The position numbers were made by a program, and so were the translations under genes. From Argentina anserina (taxonomy: Eukaryota; Streptophyta; Magnoliopsida; Rosales; Rosaceae), in assembly GCF_933775445.1 (NCBI RefSeq), contig NC_065872.1:22196001-22260000 (forward strand): a stretch of DNA of 64,000 bases. Direction: 5' to 3'. Below are positions 1 to 10,700 of this stretch, in pieces. A model generated the notes under the pieces. The model ran no database searches. It saw only the letters and a list, made by a program, of their open reading frames with translations, and was not told the DNA's origin. The stretch's first letter is position 1. Each line of letters starts with the position of its first letter.

Positions 1-704
1 AAGGCTTCAAAATAGAAGCGATGTATCTTTGGTTGAACACTCATCGACACGTTGCTAGCCCGAAGGAGAAGTGGAACATGATCCGAGTCCAACGGAGGAA
101 GATGAAAGAGCTTAGAATGACTGAAAAGCTCAATCCAAGCTAGAGTACAAATAGCACGGTCTAATCTGAGGAGAGTTTTAGAGTTCCCCTAAGTAGCCAT
201 GACGCCATGAAACCCACACATACATCTCTCAGACCGAATTGGACTTCCAATCTTCTCATCACTATTCAGAATTTCATTAAAATCGCTGACCACTAACCAC
301 TGCAACGAATTCAGATCTGCCAAATTACGAAGTAGATCCCATGATTTATCTTTCTACCTCCCATGTGCATAACCATAGAAGCCATAAACCCTCCAAATCA
401 GAATTCCCCTTTCATTGACAATGAAGAATTCAATGTGGTGCGTGGATGAAGTTCCGACTTGTACCTGCACCTCATCAGTCCAAAACCAGGCGAGACCACC
501 CGATCTCCCATCACTGAGATTTTCCTCCCCATGCACAAACCCTAAAGCTTGTTGTAGGCACTTGAAATCCTCCTTCCGGCTGATTTTCGTTTCACTCAGG
601 AATACCAACTGAGGTTGATTTTGAGAAATCAAATCCTTCAGAGCACGACGGGTATCATCCTCGCAAATGCCACAACAATTCCAGAAAAAAATGTCGAGAT
701 CCAT
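1..704 (-). pseudogene. LINE (non-LTR retrotransposon) endonuclease fragment
   Basis: The minus strand reads as an endonuclease/exonuclease/phosphatase domain of the kind at the start of plant L1-type ORF2. The start at 704 has the typical WNCCGI and LVFLSETK motifs, followed by GRSGGLAWFW. After an in-frame stop at 354-356 the same frame continues with KSWDLLRNL, then SDFNEIL, RLDRAI and SDHVPLLL, which are the catalytic-core and C-terminal endonuclease motifs. A second in-frame stop follows FHGVMAT. The frame then runs off the window edge at position 1, so any reverse transcriptase would lie outside. Two stops make this a dead copy. The family assignment rests on motifs recognised by eye and is secure; the LINE clade is not resolved. 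Confidence 0.88.
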
Positions 705-959
705 GAGAAACTCAAAGATGTGGTCACAATCCCTTGCAGACGCTAAGAGAGAGCGCTAATTTTTTTCCAAACTATATAATCTTTTTTTTTTTGGTTAGCA
801 ATTTACTCTTTAAAGCAAAGATTTGATAATGGGGCAGTTTTGTAAGCAACGAATTACTGATAGAATCATTTTTTTTCGATTAGGTAAAATAAAATTACAA
901 GCCGTAGCATTGAAAGCTTTTGTTTTTTCCTCAATATTTCTATATTTAGAAATCTATTA
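705..959. other. AT-rich spacer, no gene seen
   Basis: A short AT-rich stretch between the LINE remnant and the Harbinger terminal repeat. No coding potential or repeat was recognised. Its last three bases (TTA, 957-959) form the left target-site copy of the Harbinger insertion. Confidence 0.5.
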
Positions 960-977
960 GGGCATGTTTGTTACCCC
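960..977. repeat. Harbinger left terminal inverted repeat
   Basis: Eighteen bases matching the reverse complement of 7637-7654 at 14 of 18 positions. Preceded by TTA at 957-959. Confidence 0.8.
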
Positions 978-1143
978 GGATTAGTTGGGAGAATTATAGA
1001 GTGAAATAAGTTAGTCTGAAATCTATGTTTGGGAAAATACGGGACTAGCTTTAATGAGATTAGCTAATACGCACATCTCTAATTTTCGGGATTACGGAGG
1101 CCGATTTCGGGTGGACTGTCTAACACACGCGAAGCCCTAATTT

Positions 1144-1220
1144 CACTCTCGCCTCCTCATTCACTCTCGCCTCGCCTCCTCACTCTAGATCACTCTCGCC
1201 TCGCCTCCTCACTCTCGCCT
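1144..1220. repeat. Minisatellite with CACTCTCGCCTC core
   Basis: Short head-to-tail repeats built on CACTCTCGCCTCGCCTCCT in the left arm of the Harbinger element, followed by a CT run at 1257-1278. A transcribed 5' leader of the element is possible but not shown. Confidence 0.7.
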
Positions 1221-1294
1221 TGCTTGGATCACCTGGATCACTCTGCTCACTAGGTTCTCACTCTCTCTCTCTCTCTCTTATGTATCAGCTGGAC

Positions 1295-3691
1295 TAGGGC
1301 TCGGCCCGGCCCGGACCCGGGCTCGGGCCTTAATAAATTTAAATAAGTGGCGGGCCGGGTATTTTCCCAAATACGAAGATCCGAGCCCGCCCACTTAAAG
1401 CGGGCCTTGTGGGCTTGTATTAGAAAAAATATAATACTCTAATTGAAGGGTTTGAAATAATAAAAGAATTATTAGAAAACATTCTAAAAAAAGTCACAAA
1501 TAAATTCTAGTTTCAAAATATCGTCGATCGACACCAATATATCTGATCGATATATATATTTAGGGACCCTATAAAAATTTCATCCAATTCGGACCTCGTT
1601 TGACCGTCGGAATTTTCGGTCAACAAAAAAAAGAGGCGTTTTCACATAAAAAAAACCCCCATTGATCGGGACTTTGCCAAATGGTTTTTCTCGTTGCGAC
1701 CACACACGATCGATGACAAAAATTAGGTGATTTCAAATATGTAAACAGCTTTCCGCATTCCCATCTAGGTAATGGGTCCCCCCTTAGGGCGTATTAGTGT
1801 TGTTTTTGGTTTACCAGAAATTTCGACGGTTAAAAAATGTCCAAATTGGATGAAATTTTTAAATGATCATTAAATATATATACTAATCACATCGTATGGT
1901 GTCGATCAATTCCGAGAATTTTCCTTCATATAGTCGCTTCATAATGTGATAGTTTTATTATAAACCTAATATAAACGTTATAATACATTAGTGGACACTT
2001 CGGCGATCGACAACTCCAATTCAAAATATGGTCGATCGACACCAGTATATGCGATCGGTATATATAATTAGAGAACCCGTAAAAATTTCGTCCGTTTTGG
2101 ACATGATTTGACCGTTCGTACCAACGGTCAACTAAAAAAGATGTGTTTTGACATATTGAAACCCCATTGACCGGGGCTTTGCCAAATAGATTTCTTCAAT
2201 GCGACCACGCATGATAGGTAACAAAAATTAGGTGATTTCATATATGCAAACGGTTTTCGGCGTTCGCATATTCGTAATAGGTCCTCCCTTAGGGCATATT
2301 AGTGGTGTTTTCGATTTACCGAAAATTCGGATGGTCAAACGAGGTCCGAATTGAATGAAATTTTAAAATGATCACTAAATATATATACTGATCACATCGG
2401 ATAGTGTTGATCGATTCAGAAAAGTTTCATTCATTTAGTCACTTCATAATGTGATAGTTTTATTATAAACATAATATAAAGGTTATAATACATTAGTGGA
2501 CACTTCGGCAATCGAAAACTCCTGTTCGAAATATGGTCGATCGACACCAGTAGATATGATTGGTATATATATTTAGAGAACCTGTAAAAATTTCGTCTGT
2601 TTTGGACATAGTTGACCGTTCGTACCAACAGTCAACTAAAAAAGAAGCGTTTTGACATATTGAAACCCCATTGACCGGGGCTTTGCCAAAAAGATTTCTT
2701 CAGTTCGACCGCGCACGATATGTAACAAAACTTAGGTGATTTCAGATATGCAAACGGCTTTCGGCATTCACATATTTGTATTAAGTCCTCCCTTAGGGCA
2801 TAGTAGTGGTGTTTTCGATTTACCGAAAATTCCGACGGTCAAACGAAGTCCGAATTGGATGAAATTTTTACAAGATCACTAAAATATATATACCAATCAC
2901 ATCGGCTGGTGTCAATCGATCCCGAGAAGTTTCTTTCATATAGTCGCTTCATAATGCGATAGTTTTATTATAAACCTAATACATTAGTGGACGCTTCGAC
3001 GATCAATAACTTAAGTTCGAAATATGGTCGATCGACATAAGCAGATGTGATCAATATATATATTTAGGGAACCCGTAAAAATTTTGTCCATTTTGGATAT
3101 TGTTTGACCATCCGTACCTACGGTCAACAAAAAAATGCGTTTTGACATATTAAAATCCTCATTGACCGGGGCTTTGCCAAATGGGTTTCCTTGGTGCGAC
3201 CGCACACAATCGGTGATAAAAATTAGGTGATTTCAGATATGCAAACGACTTTCAGTGTTCGCATTTTGGTAATGGGTCTTCTTTTATGACATATTAGTGT
3301 TGTTTTCGGTTTACCAGAAATTCCGACGGTCAAACGAGATCCGAATTGGATGAAATTTTTACAGGGTCATTAAATATATATACTGGTCATATCAAATGGT
3401 GTCGATCGATCCCGAGAAGTTTCATTCATATAGTTTCTTCATAATGTGATAGTTTTATTATAAACCTAATAAAATATGTATGTATAATATTTTATTATTT
3501 GGCGGGCTTTTACCGGCCAGGCTTTGCGGGCTTTTGGCGGGCTGGGCCCACGGGCCAGGCCGGGTTTCACACCTCTAATTTAAACCTGACCCTCTACCCA
3601 CGGAAGCGGGGTTTGGCGGGCTTTCTCGCGGGCGGGCCGGGTCAAAGCCTGTCGGGCTTGAGGGCCTCCGCGGGCTAAATGATGAGGCTTG
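1295..3691. mobile_element. GC-ended insertion (hAT-like, non-autonomous) inside Harbinger
   Basis: This block interrupts the Harbinger element. Both ends are rich in GGGCC/GGCCC words (1295-1420 and 3490-3690), while the interior is AT-rich tandem repeats. Eight-base flanks AGCTGGAC (1287-1294) and ATCTGGAC (3692-3699) differ at one position, which would fit an 8-bp hAT target duplication. The terminal inverted repeat is weak (TAGGGCTC versus CAAGCCTC). There is no transposase. The inserted nature is well supported by the interruption; the exact ends and superfamily are tentative. Confidence 0.5.
1523..3471. repeat. Four tandem ~0.5 kb repeats with internal inverted arms
   Basis: Units begin with the shared word GTCGATCGACACC or close variants at 1523, 2031, 2536 and 3027, giving periods of about 508, 505 and 491 bp; the last unit is shorter. 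Each unit contains an arm (GATCGACACC ... TTTGACCGT) and later its imperfect reverse complement (ACGGTCAAA ... GGTGTCGATC), around a ~200 bp core containing ATTGACCGGGGCTTTGCC. Each unit could therefore fold back on itself. Several short open frames here are chance products. Confidence 0.88.
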
Positions 3692-4323
3692 ATCTGGACC
3701 ATCATAAAGATTGATTCATCTAGATCCCCAAGCTCCGGTGGTCCTTCATCTCGTGCATCGTCATCCGATCTAGTTGCTCGCTACCATCGCTGACTCGTCT
3801 CTAGTTAGTTCTTAATCCTTATCTTCGATTGTAAATGTTTGATCTGGTTAGGATTTGGGTTATGATTTGGTTTATGATTTGGTTTCTTCTTGTTTCTAAA
3901 TTTGCATACTTCATGTCAACCATAATCAATACTTACCACCAATCTCAACAACAACATAAAGAAGGCACAAAACAAAAACAGAGGGAGCTTTGTGCATTTC
4001 AGACCAAGATAAGAAGCTAAGAAGGTAACTACTGGATATAAGAGTTCTCTATTGTTTTAAATTGTGGATTATTATAAATTCAGAGCAATTTATATTTTCT
4101 CGGATGCATTTCGATTACTATGCTTGCTCTAAGAGTTATGTATAACTACTCAGATATGGTTTGTACGGTTTAATTCTACAAACTAAAGGTTTTTACCTCA
4201 AAAATTATAAAATTTGAAGTCTTGAATGCTCCATATTTGTAATTAGACATTGGGGTAATTATTCTATCAATGGTGATTAGGGGTAGATTATTATGCTCCT
4301 TTTTATGTGAATATTAATAGATA

Positions 4324-5743
4324 ATGGATCAAAGACAAATTTTGTTTCTCTTATTGGTGGAGTTGTGGCACCTACAAACCATGTGTGATTGCACTATGCT
4401 TGTGCTACTGTTGTTTAATTTAAACAGAACCTTAAATAATCATTCATTGATAAGACATCAAACTCTTTTGACTTATTTAGATAGTATCATAGGTAATAGT
4501 GACAGTGAGTGTGTAAATGAATTGAGAATGGATAGAAGGTGTTTTGGTCTATTGTGTGAATTTTTGCGCACAGATGGAGGATTAAGAATGATGGTTTGGT
4601 GTCAGTGGAAGAGCAAGTGTATTGTTTTGTACATACACTTGCCCATCATGTGAAAAATCGTACGATTAGAGGTAGATTTTATAGATCTGGAGAGACAGTT
4701 AGTAGGTACTTCAATTCAGTGCTGCAAGGTGTCTTACGATTGCAAGGGAGTTTGTTGAGGATACCCGATCCGGTTCTTGCTGGTTGCACAAATCCTTGAT
4801 GGAAGTGTTTTAAGGTTTGTTTATTATAAGAATTTCAGTTGTTTTTCAAGCATGAATTATACTTTGTGTCTATGCAGTTGATAAACTTAATAATGTTTTG
4901 TTTTAATAGAATTTCTTGAGGGCACTAGATGTGACTTAAATTAGAATACGTGTGCCTGCAAATGATAAGCCAAGAAATCGAACAAGAAAGGGTGAAGTTG
5001 CTACAAATGTGTTGGCTGTTTGTTCTCATGATTTGCAATTCATATTTGTTTTACCGGGTTGGGAGGGGTCGGAATCTGACTCTAGGGTTCTTCATGATGC
5101 AGTCACTAGGCCTAATGGATTAAGAATTCCCACCGGTAAGGCTGTTAGGTTTAGAAAGAAAAAAAAAATAAGATTGTTTCCTTCCATTTACTCACACTAA
5201 TAGAATTTATATTGTGGCTATTAGGTTATTATTACCTTGTAGATGGTGGTTATACGAATGGTGAGGGGTTTCTTGCACCATATAGAGGAACAAGGTATCA
5301 TTTATCAGAATGAGATGGTGAAAAATTTGCCTAAGGATCATGTGGAATACTTTAACATAAAGCATTCCAAGGCAAGAAATGTGATAGAACGTTGTTTTGG
5401 AATGCTGAAAGGAAGATGGACAATACTAAGGAGTCATTCATTTTATCCAATAAAGACACAATGCCGTATAATTACGGCTTGCTGTCTTTTATACAATTTG
5501 ATTAGGAGAGAAATGTCTGTGGATCCGTTGGAGAATGCAATATTTCCTATTGAGACGCAAAATGAGAAAGATGTTAATATAATTGACAACGTTGAGTCCT
5601 CTAATCAGTGGACTGCATGGAGGAATGAAATAGCTTTGAGTATGTACAATCAGTGGACAATAAGAATGGTTTCTATGGCCCTTGCAAGAGCTGCTGAAGT
5701 TGAAGAAAATAGAACAAGGAACATAAGAGTTGCAGGGGATTAG
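4324..5743 (+). pseudogene. PIF/Harbinger transposase (DDE_Tnp_4/HARBI1-like), inactivated
   Basis: The pieces assemble in order into a Harbinger transposase. 4324-4590 is the N-terminal region (ELRMDRRCFGLLCEFL). 4596-4799 continues it (VEEQVYCFVHTLAHH, FYRSGETVSRYFN). 4952-5136 has VPANDKPRNRTRKGEVATNVLAVC and PGWEGSESDSRVL. After a GT..AG intron (5137-5224) comes YYLVDGGYTNGEGFLAPY, then KHSKARNVIERCFGMLKGRW. Catalytic acids are recognisable: Asp in ALDVT (usually LDGTH), Asp in SDSRVL and Glu in VIERCFG. Damage includes a frameshift near 4590, in-frame stops after CTNP and after ALDVT, and a frameshift between RGTRYHLSE and the KHSKARN block. It cannot make a full transposase. Confidence 0.87.
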
Positions 5744-5997
5744 ATTGTAGCAAGAGCTGTGTTGTGTGTATGACATTGTAGAACATATTAGTTATTTATG
5801 TGTTGGATTGTTTATGTTTGCAAATGTTGTTTATATCTTGAATTATTGTTTATGACATTGTAGAACATATTAGTTTGAATTATTTACTTTGCTTTTTTTA
5901 ATTGATTTGTTGAGTTCTCAATTATGTTTATATGATGATATGATTGCTTTGTCTTGCTTATTTGCTGATATGCTTAGTTATTGTATGTGTACTCAGT

Positions 5998-6992
5998 ATG
6001 GAAGGTGGTGGTGATAATTCTGAACACCAAAAAAGGCGCAAATGGACTAGCTTTGAAGAGGAATCTTTGTTGAACATACTTGATGCAATTATTACTGGTG
6101 GACAACGCTGCGATACTGGAACTTTCAAATCTGGTACAGTGATGAAAATAGAGCATGCTTTGAATGATTTATGTCCTAATTCCAATATGAAGGTGAGTCC
6201 ACACATATAATCAAAGTTGATGAAACTTAAGAAGGATTATAACATCATCTATGACATGATAAACAAGAGTGGATTTGCATGGAATGATGTTAAAAAGTGT
6301 GTGGAAGTTGATAGTAATGAAGTGTGGGAGACTTATGTGAAGATAATGATGTTAATACCTTGGCCATTGAATGTGTTACTTGTTTCATTTTGTTGTAATC
6401 TTACTGATTTTCATGGCTACTCATTTGGTTGTTTCATTTTCTTCCTATGTCATAGAAGAACAAAAATGCAGCAGGCTGGAGAAATAAATATTATCCCTTG
6501 TTTGAGAGACTAGCCAACATCTTTAGGAATGATCGTGAAAATGGTAGTGCAGCGGAAGTCCTTGCTGAAATGGTGGAGGATCATAGCAACAATGATGATG
6601 AGGTAGATCTTGATAATGACACAAGTCCCATGTCAATAAACAAGGAATGTAGTGAGCAATCCCAAGTCAGTAAAAAAAAAGAGGAAAAGAAATGATGAGA
6701 TTGAGTCATGCTTGCATTGGATATTTTGTTTGCAGAATCTGGAAAAAGAATGTAAATGGTTGCAGATGCCAAAATGAAAGGTAATGAAGACTGACATGAT
6801 ATTACTAAGGAACTTGAGGATATGAGACTTTCTATTGATGACCAAATTAAGGCTGTGAAATATATCTTAGAGAAGCAACAACGTATTTTTGCGTTCATTT
6901 CCTTATGTGGTGAAACAAGGAAAAGATATATTGACAAAATGCTTGCTAATGTTGATGTTGCTGCTGCAAGGGCTGATTTTCGATACACTTAG
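5998..6992 (+). pseudogene. Harbinger Myb/SANT-like DNA-binding protein, inactivated
   Basis: This is the second gene of the element. It starts MEGGGDNSEHQKRRKWTSFEE, a trihelix/Myb_DNA-bind_3-type domain that in PIF/Harbinger elements assists the transposase in the nucleus. An in-frame TAA at 6208-6210 interrupts it just after PHI. The frame resumes with LKKDYNIIYDMI and WNDVKKCVEVD. After a probable intron comes KNAAGWRNKYYPLFERL (about 6453 on). The conserved C-terminal part, including SIDDQIKAVKYILEKQQ, ends at a TAG (6990-6992) in another frame, so there is also an indel around 6695-6810. It lies in the same orientation downstream of the transposase, as expected. Confidence 0.8.
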
Positions 6993-7636
6993 TTTCTGAC
7001 TGTAGACTTTTTGGGGGAGTTGCCGCCTTAACACATGTTGGACAAACCACCTTTACTAGTTGAGCTCTTTTTGTATTGTTAGATAAGCATTCATGTCTTT
7101 TAACTTGCTTGACATGTAAAAATGCTAAATGAGAATTCAACTTCTAGTGGTGGACTTGTATGTGTACACTATTACCTTTTTTTTGGTGGCTTATGTATGT
7201 ATTAACTTGTGGCTTACTTATGTATGAACTTGTAACTTACTTATAATCATCAAGGCCATTTTAATTGACAAATTGTTGGCTTTCTTACTTGTGGATATCA
7301 CATATTAGGAAATGTGAAGAATGTGAGAAATTTATTCCATTATAAACCAATTATTACAGGAAATATGCAAATCAAGAAGTAAGATTGCTTATATGAACAT
7401 GTGTTATTAATGAAATATTATGTTATTATTGAATAAGACTTGTTATAATCCAAAAATTATTTCAGAAATAAAACTTATTTAGTCTGGTTGTTCGTCAAGT
7501 GTGAGACTGGACTATTTTGCTAGTTCTGTTCGTTAGTCCGAGACTGCACTAAACATGGGTTAGAAATTACTGTACCCTAATCCGAGTCAGCACAATCCGG
7601 GAATAAACAAGGACTTAGTCCGATATTATATAGTCC

Positions 7637-7654
7637 GGAGTAACAATCGTGCCC
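7637..7654. repeat. Harbinger right terminal inverted repeat
   Basis: Right partner of the repeat at 960-977. Followed by TCA at 7655-7657, a one-base variant of the left TTA. Confidence 0.8.
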
Positions 7655-7778
7655 TCAGGGTTTATCCATAGAGCACACGGTGACGGGTGCCTTGTAAAAA
7701 AAAAAAACATAACAGAGGGCGTTATCCGGTGTGAGACTGAGAGTCTGAGATAGAGTGAGGAATGAAACGTCTTCACTA
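7655..7778 (+). promoter_or_regulatory. Remaining 5' flank of the formyltransferase gene
   Basis: Only 124 bp separate the Harbinger right end from the first in-frame ATG of the formyltransferase gene. No TATA box is obvious. The stretch holds an A-run and GTGAGACTGAGAGTCTGAGA. The promoter must lie here, inside the transposon end, or in displaced sequence upstream of it. Confidence 0.4.
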
Positions 7779-10700
7779 ATGTTGCGTCGATTCTTGTGCT
7801 TCACTGTCCCCGCTCCATCTTCTTCTTCTTCTGCTACTCTATGCTTCTCTTCCAACACCAACAAGAAGTCCCTCGTCTTCTTAGGCTCTCCTCAGGTCTC
7901 TGCCACTGTTCTTGACGCCCTGTTGGATGCATCCAGCGCCCCTAATTCTCTGTATGAGGTGTGTGTGTTTTGCTTCGACTCCGGTCATTGCTTAATTTAC
8001 TTCATTTTTTTGGGCCCATTTTTACCATTCTGTTATTGTTTATGTTTTCCAAACAGACCCATCTTATAATTGGTTTTCAGTTTGATGTCTTGTCACATTT
8101 CTGGAGCTGAGTTTGACTAATTTGTTTGCAAGATTGAAATACGAGTAATGTGGTGTGATTTAGGTTGCAGCAATTGTGACTCAACCGCCTTCCCGGAAGG
8201 ATAGGGGAAAGAAGGTGCTGCCTTCTGCTTTAGCACAACATGCTCTTGACAGAGGCTTTCCTTCAGACCTCATTCTCACAGCTGCACGAGCTGGAGAGGT
8301 AATTTTGTATCAACTTTTCTTATTCATTGCTTATGAATGGCCTATGTGGTCATTAGTTACAATGGAGTCATCTGTAAAGAAATTTGTAGCCTTTGTGCTG
8401 TATAACTGCAATTCCGCAATTCTTATACTGAATGAAAATAATTAACTGCAACTCTAGTAACAGTAACAGTACTGCATTGTTCATTCTAGTGACAAATAGT
8501 TTAAGATGATTATCAAGCTGCATTTTATCATCTTTAAGTGGATAAAGTCTTAGAGATGCCGGTGTGTGCACATCTCAGCGTCTTATATTCTATATCTTCC
8601 ATTTACTAAAAAAATATCCAGGATAACAGAAGAACTCTTGTTTACCATGCTCATGACCCCAAATTTTTGCTGGCTTGGTATCTTTAAAAAAAATTGGTAT
8701 TTTTTTTCTAATACATTATATCGGACTGCAGTTTAAACTGTACATATAGATTAATATAGTAATGCTGGGTCTCTCTTAGTTAATTCCTTTCTAGAAAGAT
8801 TTCAACTTGGATGACAGTGGTACAAACTTTGGATCAATTTCCTGGAGAATTTTGTCTGTTATCAGTAGCATCCCATTATTTGCTTATATTGTTTGAGCTA
8901 TCATGTAGTTCCACATTCTGGAATACTTGGTGTAATTTCACTGTAGAGAAAATAACTAGGCTGGTAAAACTAGTCTGGCGTTTTATACATCACCATGGGG
9001 GTAGCCTTTTAAGTATCGATGAATTAGTAGTGTTTCTTGTTACATGGATATGATTTATAAGATTTTCATTAGGAAGTGGTGATTTTATTTGAAGAGGCTT
9101 ACTGTATGTGCAGGATGAGTTCCTGTCCAGCTTAAGAGCTCTACAGCCAGAACTTTGCATTACTGCCGCGTACGGGAACATTTTACCTAGCAAATTTCTT
9201 AATATCCCAACTTTGGGTTAGTTGAATTAATTTTTCTAACAGCAGTGATGTTGTTCTCTTTTCTACAACGTATGAATACAAAAAGTAATTTTTTGTTTCT
9301 ATTTAATCATCAAAAATTAGAATTCTTTCTATGACTATTCAAATGCAAAACTATGTGGTGGGATGTTTACTTGGGTATGGTAACATTCTAATATGCACAT
9401 TGATTAAAAGGAATCAAAAGAAATAATGACCCAGCGTATTCCTCATATGAACTGAAGAAGTGTGTTGTGAATCCATTATCTAATGTCTTGGCTAGAGTAG
9501 AGTGTATTGTGCTGTTTCATCTGGACCACACTAGAGAGTGCTTGCTGGAGTCATCATTGTTGATAATCATTCATCCTGAAGGCATCTGTTGATCAACCCC
9601 TCCATTCCTCATCTCATTCATCTTTTCCAGAACATTAACAAAAATTCTTCCTAGTTGAGGGTGTTAGCTTTGGTTAGTTGCTCATATGATATTTTGATAC
9701 CCGTGCCAGTTCAAATTAATTAATAAAAACAGGAAAAATTCTGGGTCTGCATATGCTCCTCTTGAACTCAGGAAGTGCATTTTGAATTCGTTTTTTGTGT
9801 GTCTCTGCTAGAAGGTGTTCTTTTAGTATCTTTTGGACCAGAGAAGAGACTGGTTGCTGGAGTCATCTGGTCAATATTCATTTGAATTATCCTGAAGGCA
9901 TTTGGTGGTCAACCCCTCCATTCCTCACCTCCTTCATTTCTCAATAGTGTAGGCTATAATTCCTCCTAGTTGAAGGATGTTAGCCTTGAAAATTTCTCAT
10001 ATCAAACCTTTGATACTTGTGCTTTCGTACAGAGGAGAAGGCTTGATATTTTTGTTTCCCATTATTGGTATGCATTGTAGAAATAGGCTGGGCATCCGAA
10101 TTTCGGTTCCGGTTTGGGGCATATCCATATCCAATCTGAATTAATCGGTTTTTCATTTTGTTCATCAATATCCGAATTTTAAAAACCTTTACCCGGATGT
10201 TCAACCAATCTGAATTTTCGGATCGGTTTCAGTTAAAATCCAAATATCAAAAGTCTTCTGTCTATAAACTCAAATTAAGATGTATCAAGTAATTTAATTA
10301 TTTAAGCACTCTAAGCATAAAAATTTCAAACATAAATCTAAAGAATAAGTTTGTCACCATATTATGAAATCCATTATCATAACCTTAAGTTCAAACTTTC
10401 ATTCATCAACCAATAATGGAGTGTCATGTATATTAAAAATAATATATTTGTAATTAAGTTAAATTATTCGGGTCGGATTTGTTTTTTCATATGCTTTAAA
10501 AGGGTGGATCCATATCCAATCTGATTTTAACTGGATTGGATCGGTTTCCTTATTTTTTTCAACCCATATATTTCGGATCGGTTATCCGATTATGAAAATC
10601 TGGATGGATCGGATTGGTTTTCAAGCAAATTGGGTTTTTTGCCCAGCCCTACCTACTAGAAATTGTTCTCCATCTGTGAACTTTTTTTGTTTAATGTGCA

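Larger units (their letters stand above)
960..7654 (+). mobile_element. PIF/Harbinger DNA transposon (nested, defective)
   Basis: The ends form an 18-bp imperfect terminal inverted repeat: GGGCATGTTTGTTACCCC at 960-977 and its complement (GGGCACGATTGTTACTCC) at 7637-7654. The flanks are TTA on the left and TCA on the right, matching the 3-bp TTA-like target preference of PIF/Harbinger elements with one change. Inside are the two genes expected of this superfamily: a DDE transposase (4324-5743) and a Myb/SANT-like DNA-binding protein (5998-6992), both inactivated. About 2.4 kb of unrelated GC-ended sequence sits between the left end and the transposase. The element ends only 124 bp upstream of the formyltransferase start codon. 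Confidence 0.85.

Noticed and set aside
415..612. Plus-strand open frame at 415-612
   Set aside because: It is the shadow of the minus-strand LINE endonuclease frame.
3011..3205. Short frames inside the 0.5 kb tandem repeats as genes
   Set aside because: Not conserved between units and lacking any domain.
7755..7778. Upstream start for FMT at 7755
   Set aside because: That codon is GTG; the first in-frame ATG is at 7779 and gives a normal transit-peptide start.
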